NCBI GenBank assembly: GCA_046706685.1
Contig: JBJKPE010000052.1
Coordinates: forward strand, 6,924 to 70,923
DNA: 64,000 nucleotides
Source of the DNA: JARRRD01 sp046706685
GTDB taxonomy: Bacteria; Nitrospirota; Thermodesulfovibrionia; Thermodesulfovibrionales; UBA6898
Direction of reading: 5' to 3'
The notes under the pieces were generated by a model, which was not told the origin of the DNA, did no database searches, and saw only the letters and a program-made list of their open reading frames with translations. Below are positions 23,392 through 31,432 of this stretch, one piece after another. The position numbers and the translations under genes were made by a program. Each line of letters begins with the position of its first letter. The first letter of the stretch is position 1.

Positions 23392-24441
23392 ATGAAATTT
23401 GTCGATTACGCAAAAGTTTACGTGAAAGCCGGAGATGGCGGACGAGGTTGTGTCAGCTTTCGCAGGGAAAAGTATGTTCCGAAGGGGGGGCCCGACGGAG
23501 GCGACGGCGGACGGGGCGGCCATGTCGTATTTGTGGCGACGAGGCAATTGAACACTCTTCTCGACCTTCGGTACAAGAAGGAATATCACGCCGAGCGGGG
23601 GCAGCACGGCATGGGCAAGAAGATGCATGGGCGCGACGGCAAAGACCTTGTGATTCCCGTGCCCGTGGGTACTGTCATCAAGGATGCGGAGACCGGCGAG
23701 ACCCTGCATGACCTCGAAAAGGAGGGCATGGAGGTTATAGTGGCCAGGGCTGGAAGGGGTGGACAGGGTAATTCACACTTTGCGACAGCTACGCGTCAGG
23801 TCCCCAGATATGCCCAGCCCGGAGAGGAGGGAGAGGAAAAATCACTTGTTATCGAGTTGAAGCTTCTCGCCGACGTGGGGCTGATAGGGCTGCCTAATGC
23901 CGGCAAGTCTACGCTGATTTCAGTCATCTCCTCCGCAAGGCCGAAGATCGCCGATTACCCTTTCACGACGCTCGTGCCGAACCTCGGTGTGGTCAAGTTC
24001 GAAGACTACCGGAGTTTTGTGGTCGCGGATATCCCCGGCCTCATAGAGGGGGCCCACAGGGGTGTAGGCCTCGGATTCCAGTTCCTGCGCCATGTGGAGC
24101 GCACTTCCCTGCTCCTTCACCTGGTGGACGTATCGGAGATGGGGGAGGGCGACCCGGTCGATAACATGGAAAAGATTAACAGGGAACTCGGGCTCTACAG
24201 TCCGAAACTTGCAGAAAAAACGCAGATGGTAGTCGGCTCAAAGATTGATGTGGCCGGAGACGGGACGAGGCTGAAAAGACTCTCGGACTACTGCCGGGAA
24301 AAATCTCTTGTTTTTTTTGCGGTTTCGGCCGCCACTGGAAAGGGCACGAAAGAACTTCTTTCCTACCTCGGGGCTAGAATGGAGGAACAGGAGGACGCAC
24401 CCGGGGACTCCGGAGATCTCTCTACTCAGTCTCAGCTTTGA
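23392..24441 (+). CDS. obgE: GTPase ObgE/CgtA
   Basis: The 349-aa protein has the glycine-rich Obg fold (residues 1-158, with GGDGGRGGHVVF and ARAGRGGQGNSHFATATRQV) and a G domain: G1 GLPNAGKST, G3 DIPGLIEGAHRGVGLGFQFL and a G4-like SKID in place of NKxD. It acts in 50S subunit maturation and the stringent response. The C-terminal tail is short and acidic (MEEQEDAPGDSGDLST). It overlaps the convergent cstA gene by 20 bp at the 3' ends. Confidence 0.95.
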   Translation: MKFVDYAKVYVKAGDGGRGCVSFRREKYVPKGGPDGGDGGRGGHVVFVATRQLNTLLDLRYKKEYHAERGQHGMGKKMHGRDGKDLVIPVPVGTVIKDAETGETLHDLEKEGMEVIVARAGRGGQGNSHFATATRQVPRYAQPGEEGEEKSLVIELKLLADVGLIGLPNAGKSTLISVISSARPKIADYPFTTLVPNLGVVKFEDYRSFVVADIPGLIEGAHRGVGLGFQFLRHVERTSLLLHLVDVSEMGEGDPVDNMEKINRELGLYSPKLAEKTQMVVGSKIDVAGDGTRLKRLSDYCREKSLVFFAVSAATGKGTKELLSYLGARMEEQEDAPGDSGDLSTQSQL

Positions 24442-26353
24442 CAGAAACGGTCTCCATCGTCTTCATCTCGATCCTTCCGGAATAATAACCATACCATTTG
24501 AAGAGTATGTCGGCAAGGACCACAACCGCCAGAATGGCCATGAGCAGAATCAGGAAACGATCGAATTTATATGTGAAGGCTTCGCCGGCTGTGGCCGCAC
24601 CGGCGGCTTTTTTCCCGAAGATCCCCAAAAGTTCCCATGAGGCCGAAAGCGTCGTCGTAAACATAAAGACCATAGGGACAAAGGTTGTCCAGGCATAGCG
24701 CAACTTTCCCGATTTGACTATGACCGTCGTACCCACAGCAAAGGCGATGGCGGCCAGAAGCTGGTTCGCCACGCCGAACATTGGCCATATTGTTGCCACG
24801 CTGCCTGAATATATGAGATATCCCCATGAACATACCACAAGCAGGCTCGTAAACAGGGTGCCGGGGAGCCACCCCGTCCGGGACAGGGGCCTGTAAAACG
24901 AGCCGCCGAGTTCCTGCATGAGGAAACGGGCCACACGCGTGCCGGTATCCACGGTGGTGAGGATGAACAGGGCTTCGAACATGAGGGCAAAGTTATACCA
25001 GTAGGGCATCAGCCCCCTCATACCGGGGATGCTGGAGAGTATGGAGGCCATTCCGACAGCCAGCGATACCGCCCCTCCGGGTCTTCCGCTCACATCAGTT
25101 CCGACCAGTGCGGACAGTTCATGTATCTTTCCCACGGGGAACCCCAGTGCTGCGATCGAATCAAAAGAAAGCTTTGTGTTCATGGCGAAGTAGTCTCCGG
25201 GTATGAGTATGGTTGCCGCTATAAGCGCCATCATGGATACAAAACCCTCCGCGAGCATGGCACCGTACCCTATAATCCTTATATCTTTCTCGCTCTGGAT
25301 CATCTTGGGAGTGGTGCCGGAAGAGATGAGGGCATGAAACCCGGAGATCGCGCCGCAGGCTATTGTAATAAACAGGAAAGGAAAAATTTTTCCTGGAATT
25401 ACCGGGCCGCCGCCTGCGGCAAAGCGCGTCACGGAAGGCATCTGGATAGTGGGAGCCATGACGACCACTCCTACGGCGAGAAGTGCGACCGTCCCTATCT
25501 TCAAGTATGTCGAGAGATAGTCTCTGGGGCAGAGCAGCATCCACACCGGAAGCGCGGATGCGACAAAGCCGTAAATCATTATCGATAGTACCAGGCTGTT
25601 CTTGCTGAGGGTGAAGAAAGGAGAGAGAGACGATCCCGGAATGTAATGGCCCGCAAACACAGCGGCCAGGAGCAGGACAACGCCCATCGCACTCACCTCA
25701 GATATCTTTCCCGGCCTGATACGGTACAGGTAGATGCCCATGAAGAACGCGATGGGGACTGTGAGGGCGATTGTGAACGTGCCCCACGGGCTCCCGGCGA
25801 GGGAATTGACCACTGCCAGTCCGAGTCCGGCGAGGGCCACGATGATGATGAAGATTACGGCAAAGGCGGAGGCTATCCCTCCGACAGGCCCGACTTCGTC
25901 GCGAGCTATCTGGGCCAGCGAGCGACCGTTTCTCCTTACGGAGGCAGCCAGTATTACCATGTCATGCACCGCCCCCCCGAAGGCTGCGCCTATGAGGATC
26001 CAGAGAAATCCGGGAAGGTAACCGAATTGTGCCGCAAGCATCGGCCCGATCAGCGGCCCTGCACCGGCAATGGCTGCGAAATGGTGCCCGAAGAGAACCC
26101 ATCTGTTTGTCGGATGGTAATCCTTGCCGTCGGCTAACCGTTTAGATGGAGGTGTATAATTGCTGTTCAATGAAAGCACTTTTGCGGCCAAAAATGAGGC
26201 ATAGAACCTGTATGCTATCGCATAGAAACAACCTGCGGCGACGACGACCCACAGGGCGTTGACTTTTTCAGAGGGGTTGAGGATGCCGGTGACTACGGCG
26301 AAGGCAATTGCAGCTATAAGGCAGACCGTCAGCCAGAAGATTTTCTTAAGCAT
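24422..26353 (-). CDS. cstA: CstA-family carbon-starvation/peptide (pyruvate) transporter
   Basis: The 643-aa membrane protein has about 16 hydrophobic segments and CstA signatures: GHHFAAIAGAGPLIGPMLAA, FGGAVHDMVILAASVRRNGR, CGAISGFHALISSGTTPKMI and FGVANQLLAAIAFAVGTTVI. Family members import pyruvate or peptides under carbon limitation. The ATG has no ribosome site; TATAAT lies 6 nt upstream with TTCACA 18 bp before it, which places the transcript start at the ATG. No kinase pair of the BtsSR type is next to it. Confidence 0.9.
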   Translation of the reverse strand: MLKKIFWLTVCLIAAIAFAVVTGILNPSEKVNALWVVVAAGCFYAIAYRFYASFLAAKVLSLNSNYTPPSKRLADGKDYHPTNRWVLFGHHFAAIAGAGPLIGPMLAAQFGYLPGFLWILIGAAFGGAVHDMVILAASVRRNGRSLAQIARDEVGPVGGIASAFAVIFIIIVALAGLGLAVVNSLAGSPWGTFTIALTVPIAFFMGIYLYRIRPGKISEVSAMGVVLLLAAVFAGHYIPGSSLSPFFTLSKNSLVLSIMIYGFVASALPVWMLLCPRDYLSTYLKIGTVALLAVGVVVMAPTIQMPSVTRFAAGGGPVIPGKIFPFLFITIACGAISGFHALISSGTTPKMIQSEKDIRIIGYGAMLAEGFVSMMALIAATILIPGDYFAMNTKLSFDSIAALGFPVGKIHELSALVGTDVSGRPGGAVSLAVGMASILSSIPGMRGLMPYWYNFALMFEALFILTTVDTGTRVARFLMQELGGSFYRPLSRTGWLPGTLFTSLLVVCSWGYLIYSGSVATIWPMFGVANQLLAAIAFAVGTTVIVKSGKLRYAWTTFVPMVFMFTTTLSASWELLGIFGKKAAGAATAGEAFTYKFDRFLILLMAILAVVVLADILFKWYGYYSGRIEMKTMETVSVKAETE

Positions 26354-26383
26354 GGGGCTATTATAGTTTAAGCCCCCGAGGTT
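26354..26383 (-). promoter_or_regulatory. Leaderless-type promoter of cstA
   Basis: On the minus strand: TTCACA (26383-26378), 18-bp spacer, TATAAT (26359 area), then AGCCCC and the cstA ATG. The 6-nt gap puts +1 at the A of the start codon. Confidence 0.55.
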
Positions 26384-26436
26384 TGTGAACAGGACTCTTT
26401 GAATATTTTCGACAGTAGTGTTTTATTATAATAATA

Positions 26437-27684
26437 ATGAGAGTTTTGATTATTAATCCTAATATGTACAAGTTTCCGCCTGTCCCTCCGATAGGGCTTG
26501 AACATATAGCGGCGACCATCGGAAGGGGAGGGCATGAGTCGAAGATCCTGGACCTCTGTTTTTCCGACGCCCCTCATCGGGACCTCGATGAGGCTATAAA
26601 CGAATTCAGACCGGATGTTGTCGCCATGACCGTGAGAAATGTCGACACAGCCCTCTATCAGGACAATGAGTTTTTTCTGGACGACATAAAGGGGCTTATA
26701 GATCATGTAAAGACACAATACGGTCTCATTGTGATCATCGGGGGAGCCGGGGTAGCGGTTGATCCGGAGGGGATCCTTGATTATCTTGGAGCCGATTACG
26801 CGGTGGCGGGTCCAGGAGAGGACAGGATCAAAGAGCTGCTGGAGCGGATTCAGTCTGCCGCGGGTGTCCCGAAAATTAATCGCCGAAGGTACCGTTACGA
26901 GATTTCGTGCCCCAGGAGCCTGGACGGGATCGACTACGGCAGATACTATGAGAGAGGCGGGGTTGCGGGCTTCGAAACGCACAAGGGGTGCGGCTCTTCA
27001 TGTGTCTATTGCACCGAGGCTAACACGAACGTGTCATTCAAGAATATTCCCGATATCATTGAGGAGATCAGGGGGTTCACCTCGTCGGGGTTCAGGCGGT
27101 TTCATCTCTGCGACTCCGAGTTCAACGAGGACATTGATTATTGTACCGACTTTCTGGGTGCTTTGAGAGATGCACGGCTTGGGATAGACTGGGCCGTATA
27201 CATGAAGCCCGCCAATTACAACAAGAAATTATTCAGACTCATGAAGGAGACGGGCGTCTCTCTTATCACCCTGACAGTAGATTCCTGGAAGAAGTGTTCT
27301 CTCTATTATTCCGATATCGAGAAGATCATATTCATCGCCAAGTCCTGTGGTCTGAAAATAGTCGTCGATTTCCTGGGAGGTTTTCCCTATGAGGATGAAA
27401 ATACACTCGTGTGGTATCTTGATCTTTTCAGGAGGCTTCAGCCCGACAGCGTCGGCGTTAATACCTATATCAGACTCTACCGTAAGCTCCAGATTACGAA
27501 GATTATCATGAGTGATCGCCAACTGAAGAATAGTCTGTCGGGCTGCAGCGGAGATGAGAGATTCATCATGCCTGTTTTCTATAATCATGTCGATCCCGCA
27601 AGACTGCGCGAGCTTATCGGTGACGATAAACTATTCAGAATCGAGGGAACCGGGAAAGGGGTAAATTACACCCGGAAATCGTGA
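26437..27684 (+). CDS. B12-binding-domain radical SAM protein
   Basis: The 415-aa protein has an N-terminal cobalamin-binding Rossmann-like domain (MRVLIINPNMYKFPPVPPIG ... IGLEHIAATIGRGGHE, residues 1-140) and a radical SAM core with the cluster motif CGSSCVYC (CxxxCxxC) at about 188-195. 'FHLCDSEFNEDIDYC' and 'VVDFLGGFPYEDE' are further TIM-barrel strands. Such proteins are often methyltransferases or tailoring enzymes; the substrate is not evident and no pathway genes flank it. There is no ribosome site; an AT-rich -10-like TATAAT ends 4 nt before the ATG, so translation may be leaderless. Confidence 0.85.
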   Translation: MRVLIINPNMYKFPPVPPIGLEHIAATIGRGGHESKILDLCFSDAPHRDLDEAINEFRPDVVAMTVRNVDTALYQDNEFFLDDIKGLIDHVKTQYGLIVIIGGAGVAVDPEGILDYLGADYAVAGPGEDRIKELLERIQSAAGVPKINRRRYRYEISCPRSLDGIDYGRYYERGGVAGFETHKGCGSSCVYCTEANTNVSFKNIPDIIEEIRGFTSSGFRRFHLCDSEFNEDIDYCTDFLGALRDARLGIDWAVYMKPANYNKKLFRLMKETGVSLITLTVDSWKKCSLYYSDIEKIIFIAKSCGLKIVVDFLGGFPYEDENTLVWYLDLFRRLQPDSVGVNTYIRLYRKLQITKIIMSDRQLKNSLSGCSGDERFIMPVFYNHVDPARLRELIGDDKLFRIEGTGKGVNYTRKS

Positions 27685-27688
27685 TATG

Positions 27689-27715
27689 AGCAAGCTCTCA
27701 GTTAAAGAGCCTGCT
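27689..27715. terminator. Hairpin between convergent rSAM and dksA-like genes
   Basis: AGCAAGCTCT and AGAGCCTGCT pair over 10 positions with one mismatch and a 7-nt loop, just after the radical SAM stop. It lacks a T-tract. A shared bidirectional terminator is possible. Confidence 0.35.
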
Positions 27716-27727
27716 GGCAGCCTCTGC

Positions 27728-28300
27728 CTATGACTCCCTGAGCTTTTCTTCTTCTTCCTGCAGTGTCTTGCATTCTATGCACATCGTCGTAACGGGACGT
27801 GCTTCAAGCCTGTTGATGTCTATCTCTTCGCCGCAGTCATCGCAAATTCCGAAGGTGCCGTTATCTATGCGCTCTACAGCCTCGTCGATCTTCTTCAAAA
27901 GGCGCTGTTCGCGGCCCCTCAACCTGAGCATAAAGCTTCTGTCGGTCTCTGCTGTAGCCTGGTCACCCAGGTCCGGGAAGATCATCTGCCCAGGCAATTC
28001 GTTTAGCGCCGATTCAGCTTCGTTCAGGAGGGATTCCTTCTGTTTCAGGAGGTTGGCTTTTATCTTCTGGATATGTTTTTCCCTTTCAGAAAGGGTGGTT
28101 TTTTTGCTGCCCGGTGTCTTCACTTTTACCTCTTTTATCGTCTTCCCCCTGTCCTTCAGGGAAACAGCCGTCTTTTTTTGTGATCCCGCGGAAGGTGCGC
28201 TCTTCGGAGCTTTCTTCAATACGGCACGTTTTGCAGTCGAAGATTTCAGCGTTGAAGATTTTGTCTTTTTCGTGATCCCTGTGGTCTTTCTGCTTGCCAT
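27728..28300 (-). CDS. TraR/DksA-type zinc-finger protein with basic N-terminal extension
   Basis: The 190-aa protein has a Lys/Ser/Thr-rich disordered N-terminus (residues 1-70; TGITKKTKSSTLKSSTAKRA), a coiled-coil region (SEREKHIQKIKANLLKQKES) and a C-terminal four-Cys finger CDDCGEEIDINRLEARPVTT..CIEC. The coiled-coil tip 'DLGDQATAETDRSF' matches the DksA/YocK pattern. Such proteins bind RNA polymerase through its secondary channel. The basic extension, resembling a histone tail, is common in deltaproteobacteria and Nitrospirota. The start at 28300 has a GAGGAG site. Confidence 0.85.
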   Translation of the reverse strand: MASRKTTGITKKTKSSTLKSSTAKRAVLKKAPKSAPSAGSQKKTAVSLKDRGKTIKEVKVKTPGSKKTTLSEREKHIQKIKANLLKQKESLLNEAESALNELPGQMIFPDLGDQATAETDRSFMLRLRGREQRLLKKIDEAVERIDNGTFGICDDCGEEIDINRLEARPVTTMCIECKTLQEEEEKLRES

Positions 28301-28504
28301 TCCCGCTCCTCTTTTTGAATGCAATTAGATTACCAGAGCATGAGAATGTTAGTCAAGACAGCCCGCATCCAAAGTGACGGCAGAAGCGCCGAATATGTTG
28401 CAGCTATACGGGGCAGAGAATACAGGCAAAGGCAGAAGAGACATGCACTGCCTCGCGGCATTAGCGGTCTTTAAGGCCTGACCTCGATCGATTGATAATC
28501 TTCA

Positions 28505-28807
28505 TCATGCTTTCTTTTCTCCTGTCCGTATCTTTATCATGTAATCCATGGGATAGACCCCGATAAGTCCGTCTCCGGCAAATCCTGTCTGACCTTGCTG
28601 AACGATTGTACCGGTGACCTCGTCCACCTTCTCGTCGGGGACTATAATCTCGATTCTGTTATGAATCGTATAGGGCTTGTATAAGCGGACCTCGCTCCCT
28701 ATGCCCTTGATCTCGGTGATCGTCATCCCCCTGATACCCTTTTCTTCCAGGGACTTCACAATGTCTTCCAGGCTGTCGGTCCTTACGATGGCTGTAATTG
28801 TCTTCAT
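28505..28807 (-). CDS. Divergent PII-like signalling protein
   Basis: The 100-aa protein has the PII beta-alpha-beta fold: MKTITAIVRTDSLEDIVKSL, then RIEIIVPDEKVDEVTGTI, then GDGLIGVYPMDYMIKIRTGE (PII C-terminal signature region). The T-loop region is short (KGIGSEVRLYKPYTI) and the uridylylated Tyr51 context (EYxVDF) is missing, so GlnD control is unlikely. It overlaps the upstream YHS gene by ATGA. Divergent PII proteins (PII-NG type) are known near heavy-metal efflux genes; that precedent and the YHS partner suggest metal-linked signalling. Confidence 0.8.
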   Translation of the reverse strand: MKTITAIVRTDSLEDIVKSLEEKGIRGMTITEIKGIGSEVRLYKPYTIHNRIEIIVPDEKVDEVTGTIVQQGQTGFAGDGLIGVYPMDYMIKIRTGEKKA

Positions 28808-28971
28808 TTCGACTGAGCCGGTTTTTTGCCGGCGAAGGTTGCGGGGTTCTTATCGAAGGCCTCCTTACAGCCTTTCGAGCAGAAATGGTAAGTCTCGCCT
28901 TTGTATGTCGATTTGCCTGTGGCCGTGCTGTCCTCAATGGTCATGTTGCAGACAGGGTCTTTAACCTTCAT
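28804..28971 (-). CDS. YHS-domain metal-binding protein (55 aa)
   Basis: The product starts MKVKDPVCNMTIEDSTATGK and continues TYKGETYHFCSKGCKEAFDK to the end. This is a complete YHS domain with the DPVC and FCSKGCK cysteine pairs. It has an AAGGAG ribosome site 6-7 nt before the ATG. Its stop overlaps the start of the PII-like gene (ATGA), so the two are translationally coupled. The sequence is nearly superimposable on the first 50 residues of the CopA ATPase at 44.8 kb (MKVTDPVCRMTIEDSEA). It is likely a small copper or heavy-metal carrier or sensor domain. Confidence 0.85.
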   Translation of the reverse strand: MKVKDPVCNMTIEDSTATGKSTYKGETYHFCSKGCKEAFDKNPATFAGKKPAQSK

Positions 28972-29265
28972 CGCTGTCTCCTTGACACTGCTTTTGTGAA
29001 TACTTTCATGATCTCATATTCTTCACTTTCAGGCAAGCGGGTCCAGATAATTAATCTGTCCGGCCGGGCCCGCAGTAGATGTCGTTATCCGCAAGAAAGT
29101 CATGGTAATTTTCCGGGACAACATATAAACTTTTCGTATGAAAAGCACGCGGATGAGCCATGCATAGGTCGCTCTGCCCGGACACGATTATGATGAACAG
29201 GAACGGCCTCTTGACGGGATGGACTGACTTTGACTCAGCCGAAAAAGGGGTCGGGGAGACAGGAA

Positions 29266-30777
29266 ATGTCTAGAGGCGCGTCTTTTCCACATCCGTACTT
29301 CTCCACACATCCGAGATGGAGGTGGTTCATCCTGACGACTGTTCTCATAGGCGCAACCATGTCCGCCCTCGATGTAAGCATAGTAAATATCGCCATGCCG
29401 ACTCTCAAGACCGACTTCAACACTTCGCTGGCGACGATCGAGTGGGTCGCTATAGCCTACATGCTTACGCTTACCATCTTTTTGCCGCTCTTCGGAAGGC
29501 TGGCCGACATGTATGGCCGGGCGAAACTTTACAATGCCGGGTTCGTGGTCTTCACAATCGGCTCCGCCTTTTGCGGCATGTCGCCTTCAGCTCACTTTAT
29601 GATCGGTTCCCGTACCCTTCAGGCGATAGGGGCCGGGCTCCTGCAGGCAAACTCCATAGCAATAATCACAGCGGCGTTTCCTTCCTCTGAAAGGGGCAAG
29701 GCCATCGGCATCCAGGGGGCGGTACAGGCTGTGTCGATGTCCATCGGTCCGTTCGTGGGCGGCGTTGTCATAGCAGCTATAGGCTGGCGCGCCATATTCT
29801 ATATAAATGTACCGATAGGCATCCTCGGCACACTGGCTGCTCTCTTCATTTTGCCCCGTGATGAGATGAAGAAGGAGAAAGAGAAGGTGGATTACCTCGG
29901 CACCGTTTTCTTCTCAGCCGGTCTTCTCTTCCTGGTGCTGGCCTTTAACGAGGTCGTCAGACTGGGCTTGACATCGCCCCGGATCCTCCTCTATTTCGGT
30001 TTTGCGGTCGCGCTGCTCGGGCTCTTCGTGATTACGGAACTCAAGGTCAAATATCCCCTTGTGGACCTTAAAATGTTCAGGAGCTTTACGTTCTCCGCAG
30101 GCAATTTGACCGGCATGATGTCCTATTACGTGCTCTTTGCGATAATGTTCCTGATGCCTTTCTACCTTGAAAGAGTGGTCGGCTACAGCGTAGCGCTGAC
30201 GGGCAGCCTGCTTGTGCCGATACCGCTTGCCATGGGGGTCGTGGCCCCGTGGGCCGGCAGCGTCTCGGACAGGCGCGGCCCAAGATTGATGACTACGGCC
30301 GGCATGCTTCTCTCATCCCTGGCCTGTTTTCTCCTAATGTTGCTGGGCGAGTCTTCTCATCTGGTCATGCTTGTGGGCATACTAATAATGCTTGGTATAG
30401 GGATGGGGCTCTTTACCCCGCCCAATAACAGTGCGATAATGGGCGCCGCCCCCAGGGACAAGCTCAGCGTGGCCGGGGGTCTACTGAACATGATGCGCTC
30501 TCTGGGGCTCATATTCGGCGTAGATATCTCCGGTCTCATATTCACCAGCCTGGAGGATAAATACGTGATAGACAAGGGATTCTACAACGTCCAGCATATA
30601 TTTCATAACCGACTCATACCTGTTTCGGTGAAGGATAATGCCTTCATGAAGGGATATCTCGTCGTGCTGGGAGTGCTTGCGGCGCTCAGTCTTCTCTCGG
30701 CGTTCCTGTCGGTCCTGAGAAATGAGAGGCCGGATGAAGAGGCCATCGCGGCGGCAAAGGAATTAGGCGGGGGCTAA
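29266..30777 (+). CDS. DHA2-family (EmrB/QacA) MFS drug exporter
   Basis: The 503-aa membrane protein has 14 predicted helices. The DHA2 motif C-like stretch is present (LDVSIVNIAMPTLKTDF near the start), as are motif A GRLADMYGRAK and a central GIQGAVQAVSMSIGPFVGGV. It expels lipophilic drugs or similar compounds by proton antiport. The ATG at 29266 lies after GGGAGACAGGAA; a TTG at 29230 would add 12 residues. No HlyD-type adaptor or TetR regulator is adjacent. Confidence 0.87.
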   Translation: MSRGASFPHPYFSTHPRWRWFILTTVLIGATMSALDVSIVNIAMPTLKTDFNTSLATIEWVAIAYMLTLTIFLPLFGRLADMYGRAKLYNAGFVVFTIGSAFCGMSPSAHFMIGSRTLQAIGAGLLQANSIAIITAAFPSSERGKAIGIQGAVQAVSMSIGPFVGGVVIAAIGWRAIFYINVPIGILGTLAALFILPRDEMKKEKEKVDYLGTVFFSAGLLFLVLAFNEVVRLGLTSPRILLYFGFAVALLGLFVITELKVKYPLVDLKMFRSFTFSAGNLTGMMSYYVLFAIMFLMPFYLERVVGYSVALTGSLLVPIPLAMGVVAPWAGSVSDRRGPRLMTTAGMLLSSLACFLLMLLGESSHLVMLVGILIMLGIGMGLFTPPNNSAIMGAAPRDKLSVAGGLLNMMRSLGLIFGVDISGLIFTSLEDKYVIDKGFYNVQHIFHNRLIPVSVKDNAFMKGYLVVLGVLAALSLLSAFLSVLRNERPDEEAIAAAKELGGG

Positions 30778-31147
30778 AGAAACACGCACTCCCTCCGGCC
30801 GATATCATGTGGGTTCTCCCGCACGAGCTGACGCATTTGCGGTGCTGTATGATACTCCGTACACAAGTCCCCATAGTCCCGCCGAAAGAGGAGGAGCCTC
30901 AGTTGCGGGTATTTACCCAAGGGAACAAACGCCTGCCAGCATAATGATAAGTCTCCGGAGTATGTGCGGAAATCGTCGCGTCATAACCCTACCCATCAGC
31001 TGCTTCTGTTCTTTTGAACAATCAACGGTGTATTACTCTCGTTGGCTTTAACCATTCCTCGCCGTGGATGGTGCAAAAAAAGTCGACTTGGTATAAAATT
31101 GTTTAGTAATTTATGGTTATGAATCTGTCAAATCGGAACGTAGGGGG
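30778..31147. other. Gap before the restriction-modification cluster
   Basis: A 370-bp gap with no credible gene. It marks the left edge of the restriction-modification cluster. An AT-rich stretch near 31090-31130 is the likely place for its promoter, but no good -35/-10 pair stands out. Confidence 0.35.
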
Positions 31148-31432
31148 ATGCATCAGCCGGGGAAAAACCTAATGTCTAACGAAACAAACTCTTCCATACT
31201 GGATAACCAGGGGCGAGGCAAGGTCGGGGAATTTCCTATAGACGAAATCCAGACTGTCTCGAAAATTTCGGCGGCTTTTTGTCCGCATTGCAAGACTATC
31301 ACTAATCTGAGCGTATCTCTTATTCCTGTCATTGATACTGACCCAGACGGGAAGGAAATAATTTTAACTTCGAGGACGTATCACTGCGAAAACTGCGGCT
31401 TGTTTGTGAGATGTGAGGAGGATGGCCTTTGA
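31148..31432 (+). CDS. Small zinc-ribbon protein
   Basis: The protein has 94 aa (or 86 aa from the ATG at 31172, MSNETNSS). It contains two CxxC pairs, AAFCPHCKTITNLSVS and YHCENCGLFVRCEEDG, about 39 residues apart. This is a likely single zinc ribbon with no other domain. The stop overlaps the hsdM TTG start by 4 nt, so it is the first gene of the R-M operon and may help regulate or assemble it. This is inference; no function is known to me. Confidence 0.65.
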   Translation: MHQPGKNLMSNETNSSILDNQGRGKVGEFPIDEIQTVSKISAAFCPHCKTITNLSVSLIPVIDTDPDGKEIILTSRTYHCENCGLFVRCEEDGL

